Part shown: in pieces, positions 36,833-46,132 of the stretch
Layout of the letters: the number at the start of each line of letters is the position of its first letter
Position numbering within the stretch: the stretch's first letter is position 1
Source: Natrarchaeobaculum aegyptiacum
Lineage (GTDB): Archaea; Halobacteriota; Halobacteria; Halobacteriales; Natrialbaceae
Length of the DNA stretch: 64,000 nucleotides
Assembly (NCBI RefSeq): GCF_002156705.1
Contig: NZ_CP019893.1
Coordinates: 2,046,001 to 2,110,000, forward strand
Direction of reading: 5' to 3'
The notes under the pieces: generated by a model
The model's database searches: none
Seen by the model: only the letters and a program-made list of their open reading frames with translations
What the model was told of the DNA's origin: nothing
Translations under genes and position numbers: made by a program

Positions 36833-38601
36833 TATCTGCCACGCCCTTCGATCGTCCGGAGGCGCTCTAGCACCCGTTCGTCGCCCACGTGGCGGTACCC
36901 TTCACGGACCGCCTCGCGCAGCGGGTCGGGGTCTGCGGCCGTGCCGACGAGGCTCTGGTCGAAGACGTGCAGGTCCATCGCGTAGTCCTCGACGTGGTCG
37001 GTGTGGTAGCCGAGACCGAAGTCGATGAGGTACGTCCGATCCGAATCCCGCTCGCGGCCGTCGGCCGCTCGCCCGGTCTGGGACGCGTCGCGTCCCGCAC
37101 ACCCGACCCGCACGTTTCTGGTCGTCGGATCGCCGTGGACGAACCCCGCCCGGTGCAGTCTTGCGAGGTGTCGCCCCACCTCCCGGACCCGTTCGGACGA
37201 GAGGTCGTCCCGGAGATCCGACTCGCCGACGTGGGCGAACTCGAGTCGCGCCTCGGCTGGATCGACGTCTCGCAGGACGGGCGTCGGGACGCCCTCGCGG
37301 CGGGCGAGGCTGGTCAGGCGGGCCTCGAGCGTGGTTCGCTCCCGGCGCAGGCGGTCGTCGAGGGCGGGGTGGCGGTAGCTCTTTTCGACCCGGCGTTTGG
37401 TCACCCGGCCAGCCTCGGGTTCGAGGTCGACGATCGCCTCTGCACCCTGTACGGTAGCGTCTTCGCCGTCGTCTGCGACTGCAGCCGGGTTCACCATCCC
37501 CTCGCGCTGCTCGGGCGGCCCACGCCAGGTTACGTCGACCTGATCGGGACGGAAGTTCGGATCGACGCGGGACTCCTCGAGTGCCAGCGTATCGCCGGCC
37601 TCGTACATCCGTGCGCCGAGGACGGCGATCATGCCGGCGTTATCGCGCAGGAAACGCGGATCGGGGGCGTGAAAGTCGGCCCCGCGCTGGTCGCACATCT
37701 CGGCGAGCATCTCCCGAAGGCGGGCGTTTTGCCCGACGCCGCCGCCGAGGACGAGTTCGTCGCTGCCGGTCAGCGACAGCGCTCGTTCCGAGACCTCGGT
37801 CAGCATGCCGAAGACGTTCTCCTGCAACGAGAAGCAGACGTCCTCGACGGGCGTCCCGTCGTCTACGGCCTGCTTGGCGGCGCTCATGATTCCCGAAAAC
37901 GAGAAGTCCATCCCCTTGACGACGTAGGGCAGGTCGACGTACTCGCCGTCTTTCGCGGCCGCCTCGACTTTCGGACCGCCGGGGTGGGACCAGCCGACGT
38001 GGCGGGTGAATTTGTCGATGGCGTTGCCGACGCCGGTGTCCATCGTCTCGCCGAGCACACGATACCGGCCGTTCCGGTAGGCCAGCAGGTGGGCGTTCGC
38101 GCCGCTGGCGTTCAGACAGACCGGATCGTCGAAGCCGGCGGTGTGGCGGCCGATCTCGAGGTGGGCGACCATGTGGTTGACGCCGACGAGCGGGACGGAA
38201 AGCGACTGGGCGAGCGCGCGTGCGGCCGTCCCGACGATCCGGAGGCAGGGGCCGAGGCCGGGGCCGCGAGAGAAGGCGACGGCGTCAACAGGCGCAGCCT
38301 GTTTGTCCGACGAGCAGCGCTCGTCGACGTCCACCGGTGGTTCACCCGCACCCCCGTCGTGGGTCTCGACGGCGTGTGCGAGCGCACGCTCGACGACCTG
38401 CGGGATCGCCTCGTGCATGTGCTCGGCGGCCTCGCGGGGGTGAATGCCGCCGCTGTCGGGCTCGTAGGCGTCGGTTTCGATGACGACGGAATCGACGCCG
38501 TCCGCGGCGTCGTAGACCGCTGCGCTGGCTGCCCAGGCAGTGCCTTCGATACCGAGAATGCGGGTGTCGGATTGTCCGGTCGTTCCGGAGTGGTCACTCA
38601 C
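36823..38601 (-). CDS. Kae1-Bud32 fusion (KEOPS tRNA t6A synthesis)
   Basis: The 592-residue protein makes the threonylcarbamoyl transfer step of tRNA t6A and carries its regulatory kinase. The N-terminal Kae1 half shows metal-binding His143 and His147 in NHMVAHLEIG, with GGGVGQNARL further on. The C-terminal Bud32 half has VHGDPTTRNV and LIDFGLG kinase motifs. A low-complexity insert of about 20 residues (about 82-104) between early strands is longer than usual. The fusion is normal in haloarchaea. It follows S24e and S27ae on the same strand, an arrangement conserved in archaea. Confidence 0.94.
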   Translation of the reverse strand: MSDHSGTTGQSDTRILGIEGTAWAASAAVYDAADGVDSVVIETDAYEPDSGGIHPREAAEHMHEAIPQVVERALAHAVETHDGGAGEPPVDVDERCSSDKQAAPVDAVAFSRGPGLGPCLRIVGTAARALAQSLSVPLVGVNHMVAHLEIGRHTAGFDDPVCLNASGANAHLLAYRNGRYRVLGETMDTGVGNAIDKFTRHVGWSHPGGPKVEAAAKDGEYVDLPYVVKGMDFSFSGIMSAAKQAVDDGTPVEDVCFSLQENVFGMLTEVSERALSLTGSDELVLGGGVGQNARLREMLAEMCDQRGADFHAPDPRFLRDNAGMIAVLGARMYEAGDTLALEESRVDPNFRPDQVDVTWRGPPEQREGMVNPAAVADDGEDATVQGAEAIVDLEPEAGRVTKRRVEKSYRHPALDDRLRRERTTLEARLTSLARREGVPTPVLRDVDPAEARLEFAHVGESDLRDDLSSERVREVGRHLARLHRAGFVHGDPTTRNVRVGCAGRDASQTGRAADGRERDSDRTYLIDFGLGYHTDHVEDYAMDLHVFDQSLVGTAADPDPLREAVREGYRHVGDERVLERLRTIEGRGRYQE

Positions 38602-38625
38602 GAGTCGTCCTCGAGTCGGTGGGAT

Positions 38626-38760
38626 CTACTCCCACTCGGTGTAGCCACACTTCCCGCAGTGAGAGCGGTCGCCGTGGTCGGCGAGGAACGCGTCGGCACA
38701 GCGGGGGCACTGTTCGCGGTCGGTGCTGCCGTCGTCGTTGTAGAGTTCGTAGTGTGCCAT
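38626..38760 (-). CDS. rps27ae: 30S ribosomal protein S27ae
   Basis: The 44-residue zinc-ribbon ribosomal protein is too short for most ORF callers. Translating the minus strand gives a [11 protein letters not shown] start, CPRC and CGKC pairs, and a GYTEWE end, all of which fit archaeal S27ae. Its ATG directly follows the S24e stop (TAA at 38761-38763 on the minus strand), so the two are coupled; Kae1-Bud32 starts 24 nt later. Confidence 0.92.
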   Translation of the reverse strand: MAHYELYNDDGSTDREQCPRCADAFLADHGDRSHCGKCGYTEWE

Positions 38761-39099
38761 TTAGGCTTCCTCCGCTTCGGGTTCGGCTTCGGCCTCTGCG
38801 TCGGCCTCCGGTTCTTCGCCGACGCCGATCTTGTTGCGCTCGAGCATGTGGTCCTGCTCGACGTCGCGGGCGAAGTCGGCGGTCTCGTAGACCTTTGCCT
38901 CGCCGACGGTCTTTCGCATCCCGAACTTGGTCTCGAGTTTGCGCACGACGACCTCGTCTGCGTTCTTGTTGAGCGTCGCGGCGAGGCTGTCCCGAACCTG
39001 CAGGCGTTCGGGCGTAGCGTCGTCGTGAGTCAGTTCGAAGGTCACGTCGGTCCGATGCAACATGGGGTTCTCCTCCTCGGAGACGATGTCGATGTCCAT
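38761..39099 (-). CDS. rps24e: 30S ribosomal protein S24e
   Basis: The 112-residue small-subunit protein has an N-terminal strand DIDIVSEEENPMLHRTDVTFEL, then TPERLQVRDSLA and KFGMRKTVGEAKVYE, the typical S24e layout. The C-terminal tail is a long Glu/Ala acidic repeat (EPEADAEAEAEPEAEEA), common in haloarchaea. It is first of the S24e-S27ae-Kae1 run; spt4 and rpoE, often upstream in archaea, are not found here. Confidence 0.94.
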   Translation of the reverse strand: MDIDIVSEEENPMLHRTDVTFELTHDDATPERLQVRDSLAATLNKNADEVVVRKLETKFGMRKTVGEAKVYETADFARDVEQDHMLERNKIGVGEEPEADAEAEAEPEAEEA

Positions 39100-39270
39100 G
39101 GTCAGTTACCCTACTATGCCCCTGTCGCGACTAAAAGGATTTCGAAGCATCTACCCGCGAATCCTGCCAGCGGCGTCGCCAACTCGACCGTCCCCGCGCC
39201 CGTCGTTCCGTTCCGGTCTCCGTCGGTCATATAGAAAGATACTCACGTCATTCTGACGAGCATTCGACCG

Positions 39271-40521
39271 ATGCCCTCCAGACGGAGCGTCCTCGCAGCC
39301 GGGAGCCTCGCCGCCTCCGCGCTCGCTGGATGCACTCGAGCGGCTGACGGCCCGACCTCGAGCGCCGACGCTCGAGTGGCCGCCGACGCCGCGGACTGGC
39401 CCATGGCCCGGTACGACCCCGCCGGAACCGGACACGCGGCGTCGACCGCCGGCCCCAGAGACGACGTACAGGTGGCGTGGGAACGCGATCCCGGTGAGCG
39501 GGTTCGCTCGGAGTCACCGCCGATCCTGCTCGGGGACACCCTCTACGTGGTCGGCCGCCGATCGTTGATCGCACTCGGGCGCGACACTGGCGACGTCCGA
39601 TTCACCCGGAACGGCTCGTACCAGTCGACGCCGGCCCGAGTGGTGGCGAGTGCATACCGAACCCCGACACTGGCCGTCGCCAGCACAGCCGGCCTCTACG
39701 GACTGAGCGCCGACGGCGGCTTCGAACTCCTGGGGCTCGAGTTCGGGAGCGAACGTTGGTATGGCCCCGGTTCGGAACCCGACGTCTTCCGGATCGGGCC
39801 GCCGGCGGAACCTGCACCCGTGGCCGCAGACGGAACGGTGTACGCTGTCGATCCCGGAACCGACCGGCTGCTCGCGCTCGACGGGAGCAGCGGCAGCCTC
39901 GAGTGGAAACGGACGATCGGCGACGGACGCTCGATCGGAACGAACCGGCCGGCGGTCCGCGACGGAACCGTCTACGTCTCGAGCCGTCCCGGTGATCTCG
40001 TCGCGGTCGACGCCGAAACGGGTGACCGAGACTGGGACGTCAGACCCGACGCTCACGAGGGCAGTTCCCTGCGATACCGAAACTTCCGTCCGCCCACGGC
40101 GACGGCCGCCGGACTCGTCGTCCCGGACAGGGAAGGGGTGACGTTGTTCGATCCGGCCAACGGCGACGTGCTGTGGGAGTACACCCACGACGGCAACCTG
40201 ACCGGCGGGACCGCCGCCGTCGCCGACGGGACGGTCTTCGTGCCAGACGGTCGGGACTCGTTGCACGCGATCGACCTCGAGAGCGGTGACGAGATCTGGA
40301 CGGTCGACTACGGGTACCCGGTCCGGCCGATCGTCTCCGACGGCGTCGTCTACCTCGGTTATCGCTCTCTCCCAGAATTGATCGCGCTCGACGCAGAAAC
40401 GGGCGAGCGGCGCTGGTCGTTCGAGGGCGAGTCCGGTTTCTCACAGCCGATCGTCGCCGACGGCGTCCTGTACGCGACCGGGTGGGACGGTGTCGTCGCC
40501 CTCGAGGAGGCATCCCAATGA
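39271..40521 (+). CDS. Secreted PQQ-like beta-propeller lipoprotein (module copy 1)
   Basis: The 416-residue protein has Tat signal PSRRSVLAAGSLAASALAG and lipobox cysteine LAGC. The mature part has about seven PQQ-like repeats with GTVYAVD, LLALDG and SGSLEW motifs. Such propellers act as scaffolds or BamB-like and dehydrogenase-like folds; no catalytic site can be assigned. Its stop overlaps the ATG of the next membrane protein, so the pair is coupled. It is a paralogue of the propeller at 41394. Confidence 0.85.
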   Translation: MPSRRSVLAAGSLAASALAGCTRAADGPTSSADARVAADAADWPMARYDPAGTGHAASTAGPRDDVQVAWERDPGERVRSESPPILLGDTLYVVGRRSLIALGRDTGDVRFTRNGSYQSTPARVVASAYRTPTLAVASTAGLYGLSADGGFELLGLEFGSERWYGPGSEPDVFRIGPPAEPAPVAADGTVYAVDPGTDRLLALDGSSGSLEWKRTIGDGRSIGTNRPAVRDGTVYVSSRPGDLVAVDAETGDRDWDVRPDAHEGSSLRYRNFRPPTATAAGLVVPDREGVTLFDPANGDVLWEYTHDGNLTGGTAAVADGTVFVPDGRDSLHAIDLESGDEIWTVDYGYPVRPIVSDGVVYLGYRSLPELIALDAETGERRWSFEGESGFSQPIVADGVLYATGWDGVVALEEASQ

Positions 40522-41309
40522 CGGATCGACCACCACGCGTGTTCGACCCGCGAGACGACCCTGCGAGCGACGACGCCGATCACTGGGATCCGCTCACGGT
40601 CGCGCTCGTTCGAATCCGTCGGGACCCCAGACTGATCGTCCCGTTTCTCCTCGCCGGCGTCTTCCTCACGCTCGTCGATTACCTTCGACTAGAGGACCCG
40701 ATCCCCACGGTCGAACGCGCGGTCCCGTGGTCGAACGGCGTTTCGATCGACCTCGCGTACGCCGGCTTCCCGACCGGCGTCCCGCAGACGACGACCCACC
40801 TCGAGTCGCTCGTCGGCCTCCACCCGGAGTATCTCGCGTGGGGACTCGCGCTGTACCTGTTCCCGCTGCTCGCAGTGGCCGCGGCGGGGGCGGTTACGAT
40901 CGCCCGCGCGATGGACCAGCCCGTCCGACTCGAGGCCGTTGGCGCCGTCTTCGGGTTCGTGCTCGCGGCGGACCTCCTCCATCGGCTGCTCGGCTCGATC
41001 GAGCTGCTTCAGGGGATGGGGCTGGTGGGGGTTCCACTGCTCGTCGGTTACCTCCTCGTGACGGTCCGGCTGTTCGCCGTTCCGGGCTTGCTCGTCGCCG
41101 GACGCTCGTTCGTCGAGGCGATCCGCGAGAGCGCGCGACGAACCCGGGGCCGCGGCTGGACGATCGTCGGCGTAATCTTCGTCGTCGGACTCTCGAGCTG
41201 GTTCCTCGCGAGTGTCGCCGCCGGGACGTTCGTGACCACCGCCCTCGTCGCGCCGCTGCACGCCGTTGCCATCGTCTCACTGCTCGAGTGGGATACAGCG
41301 GACGGCTGA
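40518..41309 (+). CDS. Multi-pass membrane protein (module copy 1)
   Basis: The 263-residue protein has about five or six helices. It starts inside the propeller stop codon (ATGA). The region between helices has an external loop with TGVPQTTTHLESLVGLHPEYLAWGLA. The C-terminal half contains VRLFAVPGLLVAGRSF, a motif also in its paralogue at 42686. It is probably a partner that keeps the propeller near the membrane; no enzymatic motif is seen. Confidence 0.7.
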   Translation: MTDRPPRVFDPRDDPASDDADHWDPLTVALVRIRRDPRLIVPFLLAGVFLTLVDYLRLEDPIPTVERAVPWSNGVSIDLAYAGFPTGVPQTTTHLESLVGLHPEYLAWGLALYLFPLLAVAAAGAVTIARAMDQPVRLEAVGAVFGFVLAADLLHRLLGSIELLQGMGLVGVPLLVGYLLVTVRLFAVPGLLVAGRSFVEAIRESARRTRGRGWTIVGVIFVVGLSSWFLASVAAGTFVTTALVAPLHAVAIVSLLEWDTADG

Positions 41310-41393
41310 CCGGCAGGCCGGCTCGCTCGAACTCGATTCGATCGTCAGGCGTGATGACAAGAATTACGGGAGTCGCTTCTGTGGTCGGTGTCG

Positions 41394-42689
41394 ATGCCCT
41401 CCAGACGTCGATTCCTCGCCGGCGGTGGCCTCGCGCTCGCCGGTATCGCCGGCGGCTCGGCCGCGCTCGGCCGCTCGAGCGACTCACCGTCCTCGGCGAC
41501 GAATGCGGTTGTCGAGGCGAACGCCGGTCCAGGCCCAGACCCGGACCCGGACGCAACCGCGACCGTGACCGTAGATACGATCGACTGGCCCATGGTCCGA
41601 TACGATCCCGCGGGAACCAGTCACAACCCGGACGCGTCGGGGCCGAGAGACGACGTTCGCGTCCGCTGGGAGCGCGAGATCGACCCCGGATCCTACGACT
41701 GGCACTCGCCTATCCTCGTCGGCGACACGCTGTTTGCGACCGGGCGCGACTCGATCGTCGCGCTGGATCGGGAGACCGGCGCGGTTCGATTCACACGCTC
41801 GGGAACGTTTCGGTCTGCCCCGGCTCGAGCGTCGGCGAGTGCCTACCGGACCGACACGCTCGTGGTCAGTCACCCCGGCGGCATTCGCGGGTTGAACGCC
41901 GCCGGGGGCTACGACCTGTTCGGCCTCGAGTTCGGTCTCGAGCGCTGGCACGGCGCCGGGAACGGGACCGGCACGCCCGCTCGATCCTCGCCGACGACGC
42001 GGCCGCCCGTGACCGACGGCGAGACGGTGTACGCGATCGCCCCCACCGCCCACCGAGCGGTGGCCCTCGACGCAAGCAGCGGCGACCTCCGCTGGGAGTT
42101 CTCGATCGGCGACCTCCCGCTCGGGACGCCCTACCGCCCCGTCCTGTGGGACGACACCGTCTACGTCGTTGGGTACCCGACGACGGTCGCGGCCATCGAC
42201 GCGGAAACGGGCGAAAGACGCTGGGCCGTCGGCCTCGAGCAGATCGACCTGCTCGCGCCGACAGCGGCCGCCGAGGGGATTCTCGTCCCCGGAAATCGGC
42301 AGGTCTCGTTGCTCGATCACGACGACGGCGACGTGCTGTGGGAGTACACCCACGGCGGCAACGCAGACGACGGAACCGTCGCCGTCGCCGACGGAACTGC
42401 GTTCTGTACCGACGGCACGGGGACACTGCACGCGATCGACCTCGCGGACGGGACCGAACGCTGGACTGCAGACACCGAGTACAGCTTCCAGACGAGCCCA
42501 GCGGTCGCCGACGGCGTCGTTTACCTCGCTGACTTCTGGTGGGACGAGTTGCTGGCGTTCGACGCCGAGACCGGCGACCGGCGGTTCGTCTACGACGACG
42601 GGGCCGGTTTCTCCCAGCCGATCTTCGGTGATGGCGTCTGCTACGTCGTCGAATCCCAGCGGATTCTCGCCCTCGAGGAGGCCGCGTGA
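41394..42689 (+). CDS. Secreted PQQ-like beta-propeller (module copy 2, no lipobox)
   Basis: The 431-residue protein is a paralogue of the propeller at 39271; blades align through DWPMVRYDPAGTSHN and later repeats such as VYAIAPTAHRAVALD. The Tat signal is PSRRRFLAGGGLALAGIAGG, but there is no lipobox cysteine, so this copy is probably released or held another way. A low-complexity PGPDPDPDATATV linker precedes the blades. The ATG at 41394 matches the paralogue start; an in-frame GTG lies 6 nt earlier. Confidence 0.82.
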   Translation: MPSRRRFLAGGGLALAGIAGGSAALGRSSDSPSSATNAVVEANAGPGPDPDPDATATVTVDTIDWPMVRYDPAGTSHNPDASGPRDDVRVRWEREIDPGSYDWHSPILVGDTLFATGRDSIVALDRETGAVRFTRSGTFRSAPARASASAYRTDTLVVSHPGGIRGLNAAGGYDLFGLEFGLERWHGAGNGTGTPARSSPTTRPPVTDGETVYAIAPTAHRAVALDASSGDLRWEFSIGDLPLGTPYRPVLWDDTVYVVGYPTTVAAIDAETGERRWAVGLEQIDLLAPTAAAEGILVPGNRQVSLLDHDDGDVLWEYTHGGNADDGTVAVADGTAFCTDGTGTLHAIDLADGTERWTADTEYSFQTSPAVADGVVYLADFWWDELLAFDAETGDRRFVYDDGAGFSQPIFGDGVCYVVESQRILALEEAA

Positions 42690-43558
42690 GCATGGTGGGA
42701 AGTTCGCCCCCCGGCGACGACGTCACCGACGACGATCGTATTCCGCTCGCTCGAGACTCCCCACACCCGCTCGTGGCGGCGCTCGAGACGATCCGTCGCG
42801 ATCCAGTCCTGCTCGTCCCGTTTTTCGTCGTCGGACTCGCACTCGCCGCGCTCGACTGGCTGCGCCGGGCTGATCCGCTTCCGACTCCCGAGCACGTCGT
42901 GTTCGACGGGAGCCACCTCGACCTGCACGTCACGTACGTCGGCTATCCAACTGGGGTTTCACAGACGACCGTCCCCCTCGAGTCGCTGGTCGCCCTCCAT
43001 CCGCACCTGCTGGGGTGGGGGCTCGCCAGCTACGTCCTCCCGCTGCTCGCGGTCACCGTCGCCGGAGTGGTCACGATGGCTCGACCGATGGGCCGAGAGC
43101 CGCAACTCCGGATGGTCGTCTCGCTGTTCGGATTCGTCCTCGTCGTCGACCTGACCGATCGGCTGCTGGGTTCGGTCGACGCCCTGCAGGGGATGGGACT
43201 GTGGGGGCTCCCGTTGCTCGCACTGCTGCTCTTCGTCATGGTTCGGCTCTTCGCCGTGCCGGGACTGCTCGTCGCCGGTCGTGGACTGCCGGCTGCGATC
43301 GGGGAGAGCAACCGCCTGACGGCGGGGCGCGGGTGGCAACTCGCGGGACTCGTGCTCGCGTTCGGACTCGGCGCGTGGCTGCTCGCGGACGTCTCGACCG
43401 TCGGCGCGCTGCTCAGCACCGCGATCGTCGCGCCCGTCCACGCGGTGGCGATCGTCGTCGTGCTCGACGCGAGTCCCGACTCGGCACTCGGCTCCGAACC
43501 GAACGCTGACTCCGATCTCGAGGCCGACCCCGAGGGCGAGACCGAACCCGACGACTAG
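42686..43558 (+). CDS. Multi-pass membrane protein (module copy 2)
   Basis: The 290-residue protein is a paralogue of the gene at 40518, sharing a GYPTGV-x-QTT loop, LESLVALHPHLLGWGLASY, and VRLFAVPGLLVAGRGL. It is longer by an acidic C-terminal tail (about 30 residues, EPNADSDLEADPEGE). Its GTG start (ATG 6 nt later) overlaps the end of the preceding propeller, the same coupling as in copy 1. This completes the tandem two-gene duplication. Confidence 0.7.
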   Translation: MSMVGSSPPGDDVTDDDRIPLARDSPHPLVAALETIRRDPVLLVPFFVVGLALAALDWLRRADPLPTPEHVVFDGSHLDLHVTYVGYPTGVSQTTVPLESLVALHPHLLGWGLASYVLPLLAVTVAGVVTMARPMGREPQLRMVVSLFGFVLVVDLTDRLLGSVDALQGMGLWGLPLLALLLFVMVRLFAVPGLLVAGRGLPAAIGESNRLTAGRGWQLAGLVLAFGLGAWLLADVSTVGALLSTAIVAPVHAVAIVVVLDASPDSALGSEPNADSDLEADPEGETEPDD

Positions 43559-43559
43559 T

Positions 43560-44636
43560 CTACGCGTCGACGACCGCCAGCCCGCGCGGCGTCTGGCCCT
43601 CGTAAGCCTCGGGCCACTCGAGTCCCAGCGGCTCCCAGCGACCGCCGAAGTCCTCGCTCACGAAGAGCCCGTGGTTGTTGAACGCGTAGACGACGCCGTC
43701 GTCGCTTGCGGTGGCGAACAGCGCGCGAACGACGCCGTTGCCGGTGGGCAGACCCGTGTCCTCGAGTCGGTCCCACGCCGCGCCGGTGGCGTCTTCGGCA
43801 CCGGCACCCGATCGGCGGTAGACGTACGTCTCCGCGTTCTCGGCCGTGTGAGCCGTCCGAGCGCCGCTCGCACTCGAGACGATCACGGCCCCGGGATCGC
43901 CGGGGTCGACGGCCAGTCCCCAGCAGTAGGTGTGCTCGAGGCCCCGCTGTGGGTGTCGCCAGAACTCGCCGCCGTCGTCGCTCTCGGCGTAGCCGTCGCC
44001 CGCGGCGGTGTAAACTCGACCCTCGCGGTCGGGGTGGACGGCGAGGGTGTGATTGTCCCGTCGCGACCCCTCGGGACGCTCGTCCCACGTCTCGCCGCTG
44101 TCTGTGCTGTAGACGAACGCGCCGGCCTCGATGCCGACGTAGAGCCGCTCCGGATCGAAGGGGTCGACCTCGAGCCAGCGGACGTGGTGGGTGTGTGGTC
44201 GCGGCGGGAAGTACCACTCCTCGGCGGAGGGCAGATCGCCGATGCCCTCGAGGTGGGTCCAGGAGTCGCCGCCGTCCGAACTACGGTAGACGCGGCTCGG
44301 TTCCGTCCCGGCGTACACCACGTCGGGGTCGTGCGGACTGACCTCGAGCGCGGTGACGGACTCGCTGACGAACGGTGTCTCGAGCGGGTCGAACGAGCCC
44401 CCACCGTCGGTCGTTCGGAAGAGGCCGCCGCTCACGGGTTCACCGGTCGCTCGTTCCGAGCCGCTACGTGCCTCGCTCTCCTCGAACGTCCCGACGAACG
44501 CTCGCTCCGGCGCGTCCGGAGAGGCAGCGACGCACTCGAGTCTGTGGCCCTCGAGACGGACCTCGCTCGTCCACTCGACGCTCGAGTCGGTACAGACGAG
44601 GAGCCGATCCTCGAGGCAGGCGTAGACAGTCGCCAT
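43560..44636 (-). CDS. BNR/sortilin-type beta-propeller protein
   Basis: The 358-residue cytoplasmic propeller has Asp-box repeats such as SSDGGDSW, STDSGETW and SDDGGEFW, and blade strands VVYAGTEPSRVYRS and RLYVGIEAG. The family includes sialidase-like and photosystem assembly factor-like folds; no active site is visible. There is no signal peptide, which is unlike the two Tat propellers next to it. It is convergent with the module copy 2 and ends 1 nt after its stop. Confidence 0.8.
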   Translation of the reverse strand: MATVYACLEDRLLVCTDSSVEWTSEVRLEGHRLECVAASPDAPERAFVGTFEESEARSGSERATGEPVSGGLFRTTDGGGSFDPLETPFVSESVTALEVSPHDPDVVYAGTEPSRVYRSSDGGDSWTHLEGIGDLPSAEEWYFPPRPHTHHVRWLEVDPFDPERLYVGIEAGAFVYSTDSGETWDERPEGSRRDNHTLAVHPDREGRVYTAAGDGYAESDDGGEFWRHPQRGLEHTYCWGLAVDPGDPGAVIVSSASGARTAHTAENAETYVYRRSGAGAEDATGAAWDRLEDTGLPTGNGVVRALFATASDDGVVYAFNNHGLFVSEDFGGRWEPLGLEWPEAYEGQTPRGLAVVDA

Positions 44637-44851
44637 GGTTCGTCTTGGCGTTCCAGGGGCTTATGACCGTTCCCGGCCGTGCCGGGCCGGTCGGCGCGTC
44701 CCAGCGGTGGTTCCCCGTTTCGTCCTCGCGATACGCTCGAGTCAGGACAGTCTGGTTCGCGGCGACCCGGCCGCTGTACAGGTATCACTCGCCTTTGCGA
44801 AGACTGATTAGCTCCCTCGAGAACGCATCCGACGGGTGACGATCGACAGTC

Positions 44852-46045
44852 GTGCGTGTTATTTCCGAACCGAAACGCGTGATTGCAGACCTCCGGAGCG
44901 ACGGGCGCGGAACCATCCTGCTGGCCGTGGCCTTTGGCTGGTTCCTGTCGATCAGCGTCAGGATGATCTACCCGGCGCTGTTGCCGGAGATCAGCGAGAC
45001 GTACGACCTCACGCTGACGACCGCCGGGCTCTTGATCACGGTGCTCTGGGTCGCCTACGCGTTCGGACAGCTTCCCGGTGGCATCCTCGCCGACTGGGTC
45101 GGGGAACGCCCGCTGTTGATCGCCAGTTCGCTGCTCGCCGCGACGATGCTCGCGCTCGTCGTCTTCGCGAACTCGCCGATCGTCCTCTTTCTGGCGACGA
45201 CGCTGTTCGGCGGGGCAACGGCCCTCTACGGTGTCTCGAGGTTCACGATCCTGAAGAAGGTCTATCCCGATCACCTCGGGACGGCGACGGGCGCGACGAT
45301 GGCCGCCGGCGACGTCGGCAACACGGTGATGCCGCCTCTCGCCGGGGTCCTCGCGGCTGCAGTCGCCTGGCAGTACGGCTTCGGCTTCGCCATCCCGCTG
45401 TTCTTGCTCGCGGCGGTCGGGCTCTGGACGACGCTCCCGAAACGGACCACGGAGCCGACGTCGCTGGGTGAGACGATCACACTCGAGGACGTCACCGCGA
45501 CGCTTTCCCGGCCGTACGTCCGGCGCGCGACCCTCCTCCTCGTGCTGTGGGCGCTCGTCATCCACGCCTTCATGGGCTTCTATCCGACGTACCTCATGGA
45601 CGAAAAGGACCTCTCCGCGGCGGTCGCGACCGGACTCTTTGGCTTTTTCTTCGCACTCGGCATCCTGCTGAAGCCGATCGCCGGGCGAACCTACGACCGG
45701 ATCGGCGTCCGGGCTCCGCTGCTGGTGATCATGGCTTCGGCCGCGCTGGCGCTCGTCGCACTACCGTTCGCAGGAGAACTGTGGCTGTTCGTCGTCCTCA
45801 CGATCTTCGCGAGTAGCCTCCTCGGATTCGAGACGATCGTGATCTCCGACCTCACGCGACGGCTTCCGGACGGCACACAGGGGACGAGTCTGGGTGCGCT
45901 CCGAACAGTCTACATCGCGCTCGGGGCCTCGAGCCCGGTCATCTTCGGAGCGATCGCCGACCGCGGGTACTTCGACGAGGCGTTCGTCGGACTCGGCGGG
46001 ATCGCGCTGGTGGTCCTCGTGGTCGTCTTCGTCTCGAGTGACTGA
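44852..46045 (+). CDS. Major facilitator superfamily transporter
   Basis: The 397-residue 12-helix permease has a GTG start (RVISEPKRVIADL). The MFS loop-2 motif GGILADWVGERPLL follows helix 2, and LKPIAGRTYDRIG is the matching loop in the second half. The substrate is not assigned. It stands alone between the BNR propeller and the toxin-antitoxin-like pair. Confidence 0.88.
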   Translation: MRVISEPKRVIADLRSDGRGTILLAVAFGWFLSISVRMIYPALLPEISETYDLTLTTAGLLITVLWVAYAFGQLPGGILADWVGERPLLIASSLLAATMLALVVFANSPIVLFLATTLFGGATALYGVSRFTILKKVYPDHLGTATGATMAAGDVGNTVMPPLAGVLAAAVAWQYGFGFAIPLFLLAAVGLWTTLPKRTTEPTSLGETITLEDVTATLSRPYVRRATLLLVLWALVIHAFMGFYPTYLMDEKDLSAAVATGLFGFFFALGILLKPIAGRTYDRIGVRAPLLVIMASAALALVALPFAGELWLFVVLTIFASSLLGFETIVISDLTRRLPDGTQGTSLGALRTVYIALGASSPVIFGAIADRGYFDEAFVGLGGIALVVLVVVFVSSD

Positions 46046-46100
46046 CCGGGTGGCCGGTGAGAGCGCGAGAAACTGCCCCGCTCACTCGGGACCACAGCCA

Positions 46101-46132
46101 TACTTAATGCGTTGCAACACGATGCAATACAC
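46101..46132 (+). promoter_or_regulatory. Promoter and operator of the toxin-antitoxin-like pair
   Basis: TATA-like TACTTAAT (46101-46108) lies 24-32 nt before the ATG, which gives a leaderless mRNA. An inverted repeat TTGCA-N6-TGCAA (46112-46127) sits between the TATA box and the start codon, where bound antitoxin would block transcription start. It is a typical auto-repression layout, inferred from the sequence. Confidence 0.6.
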
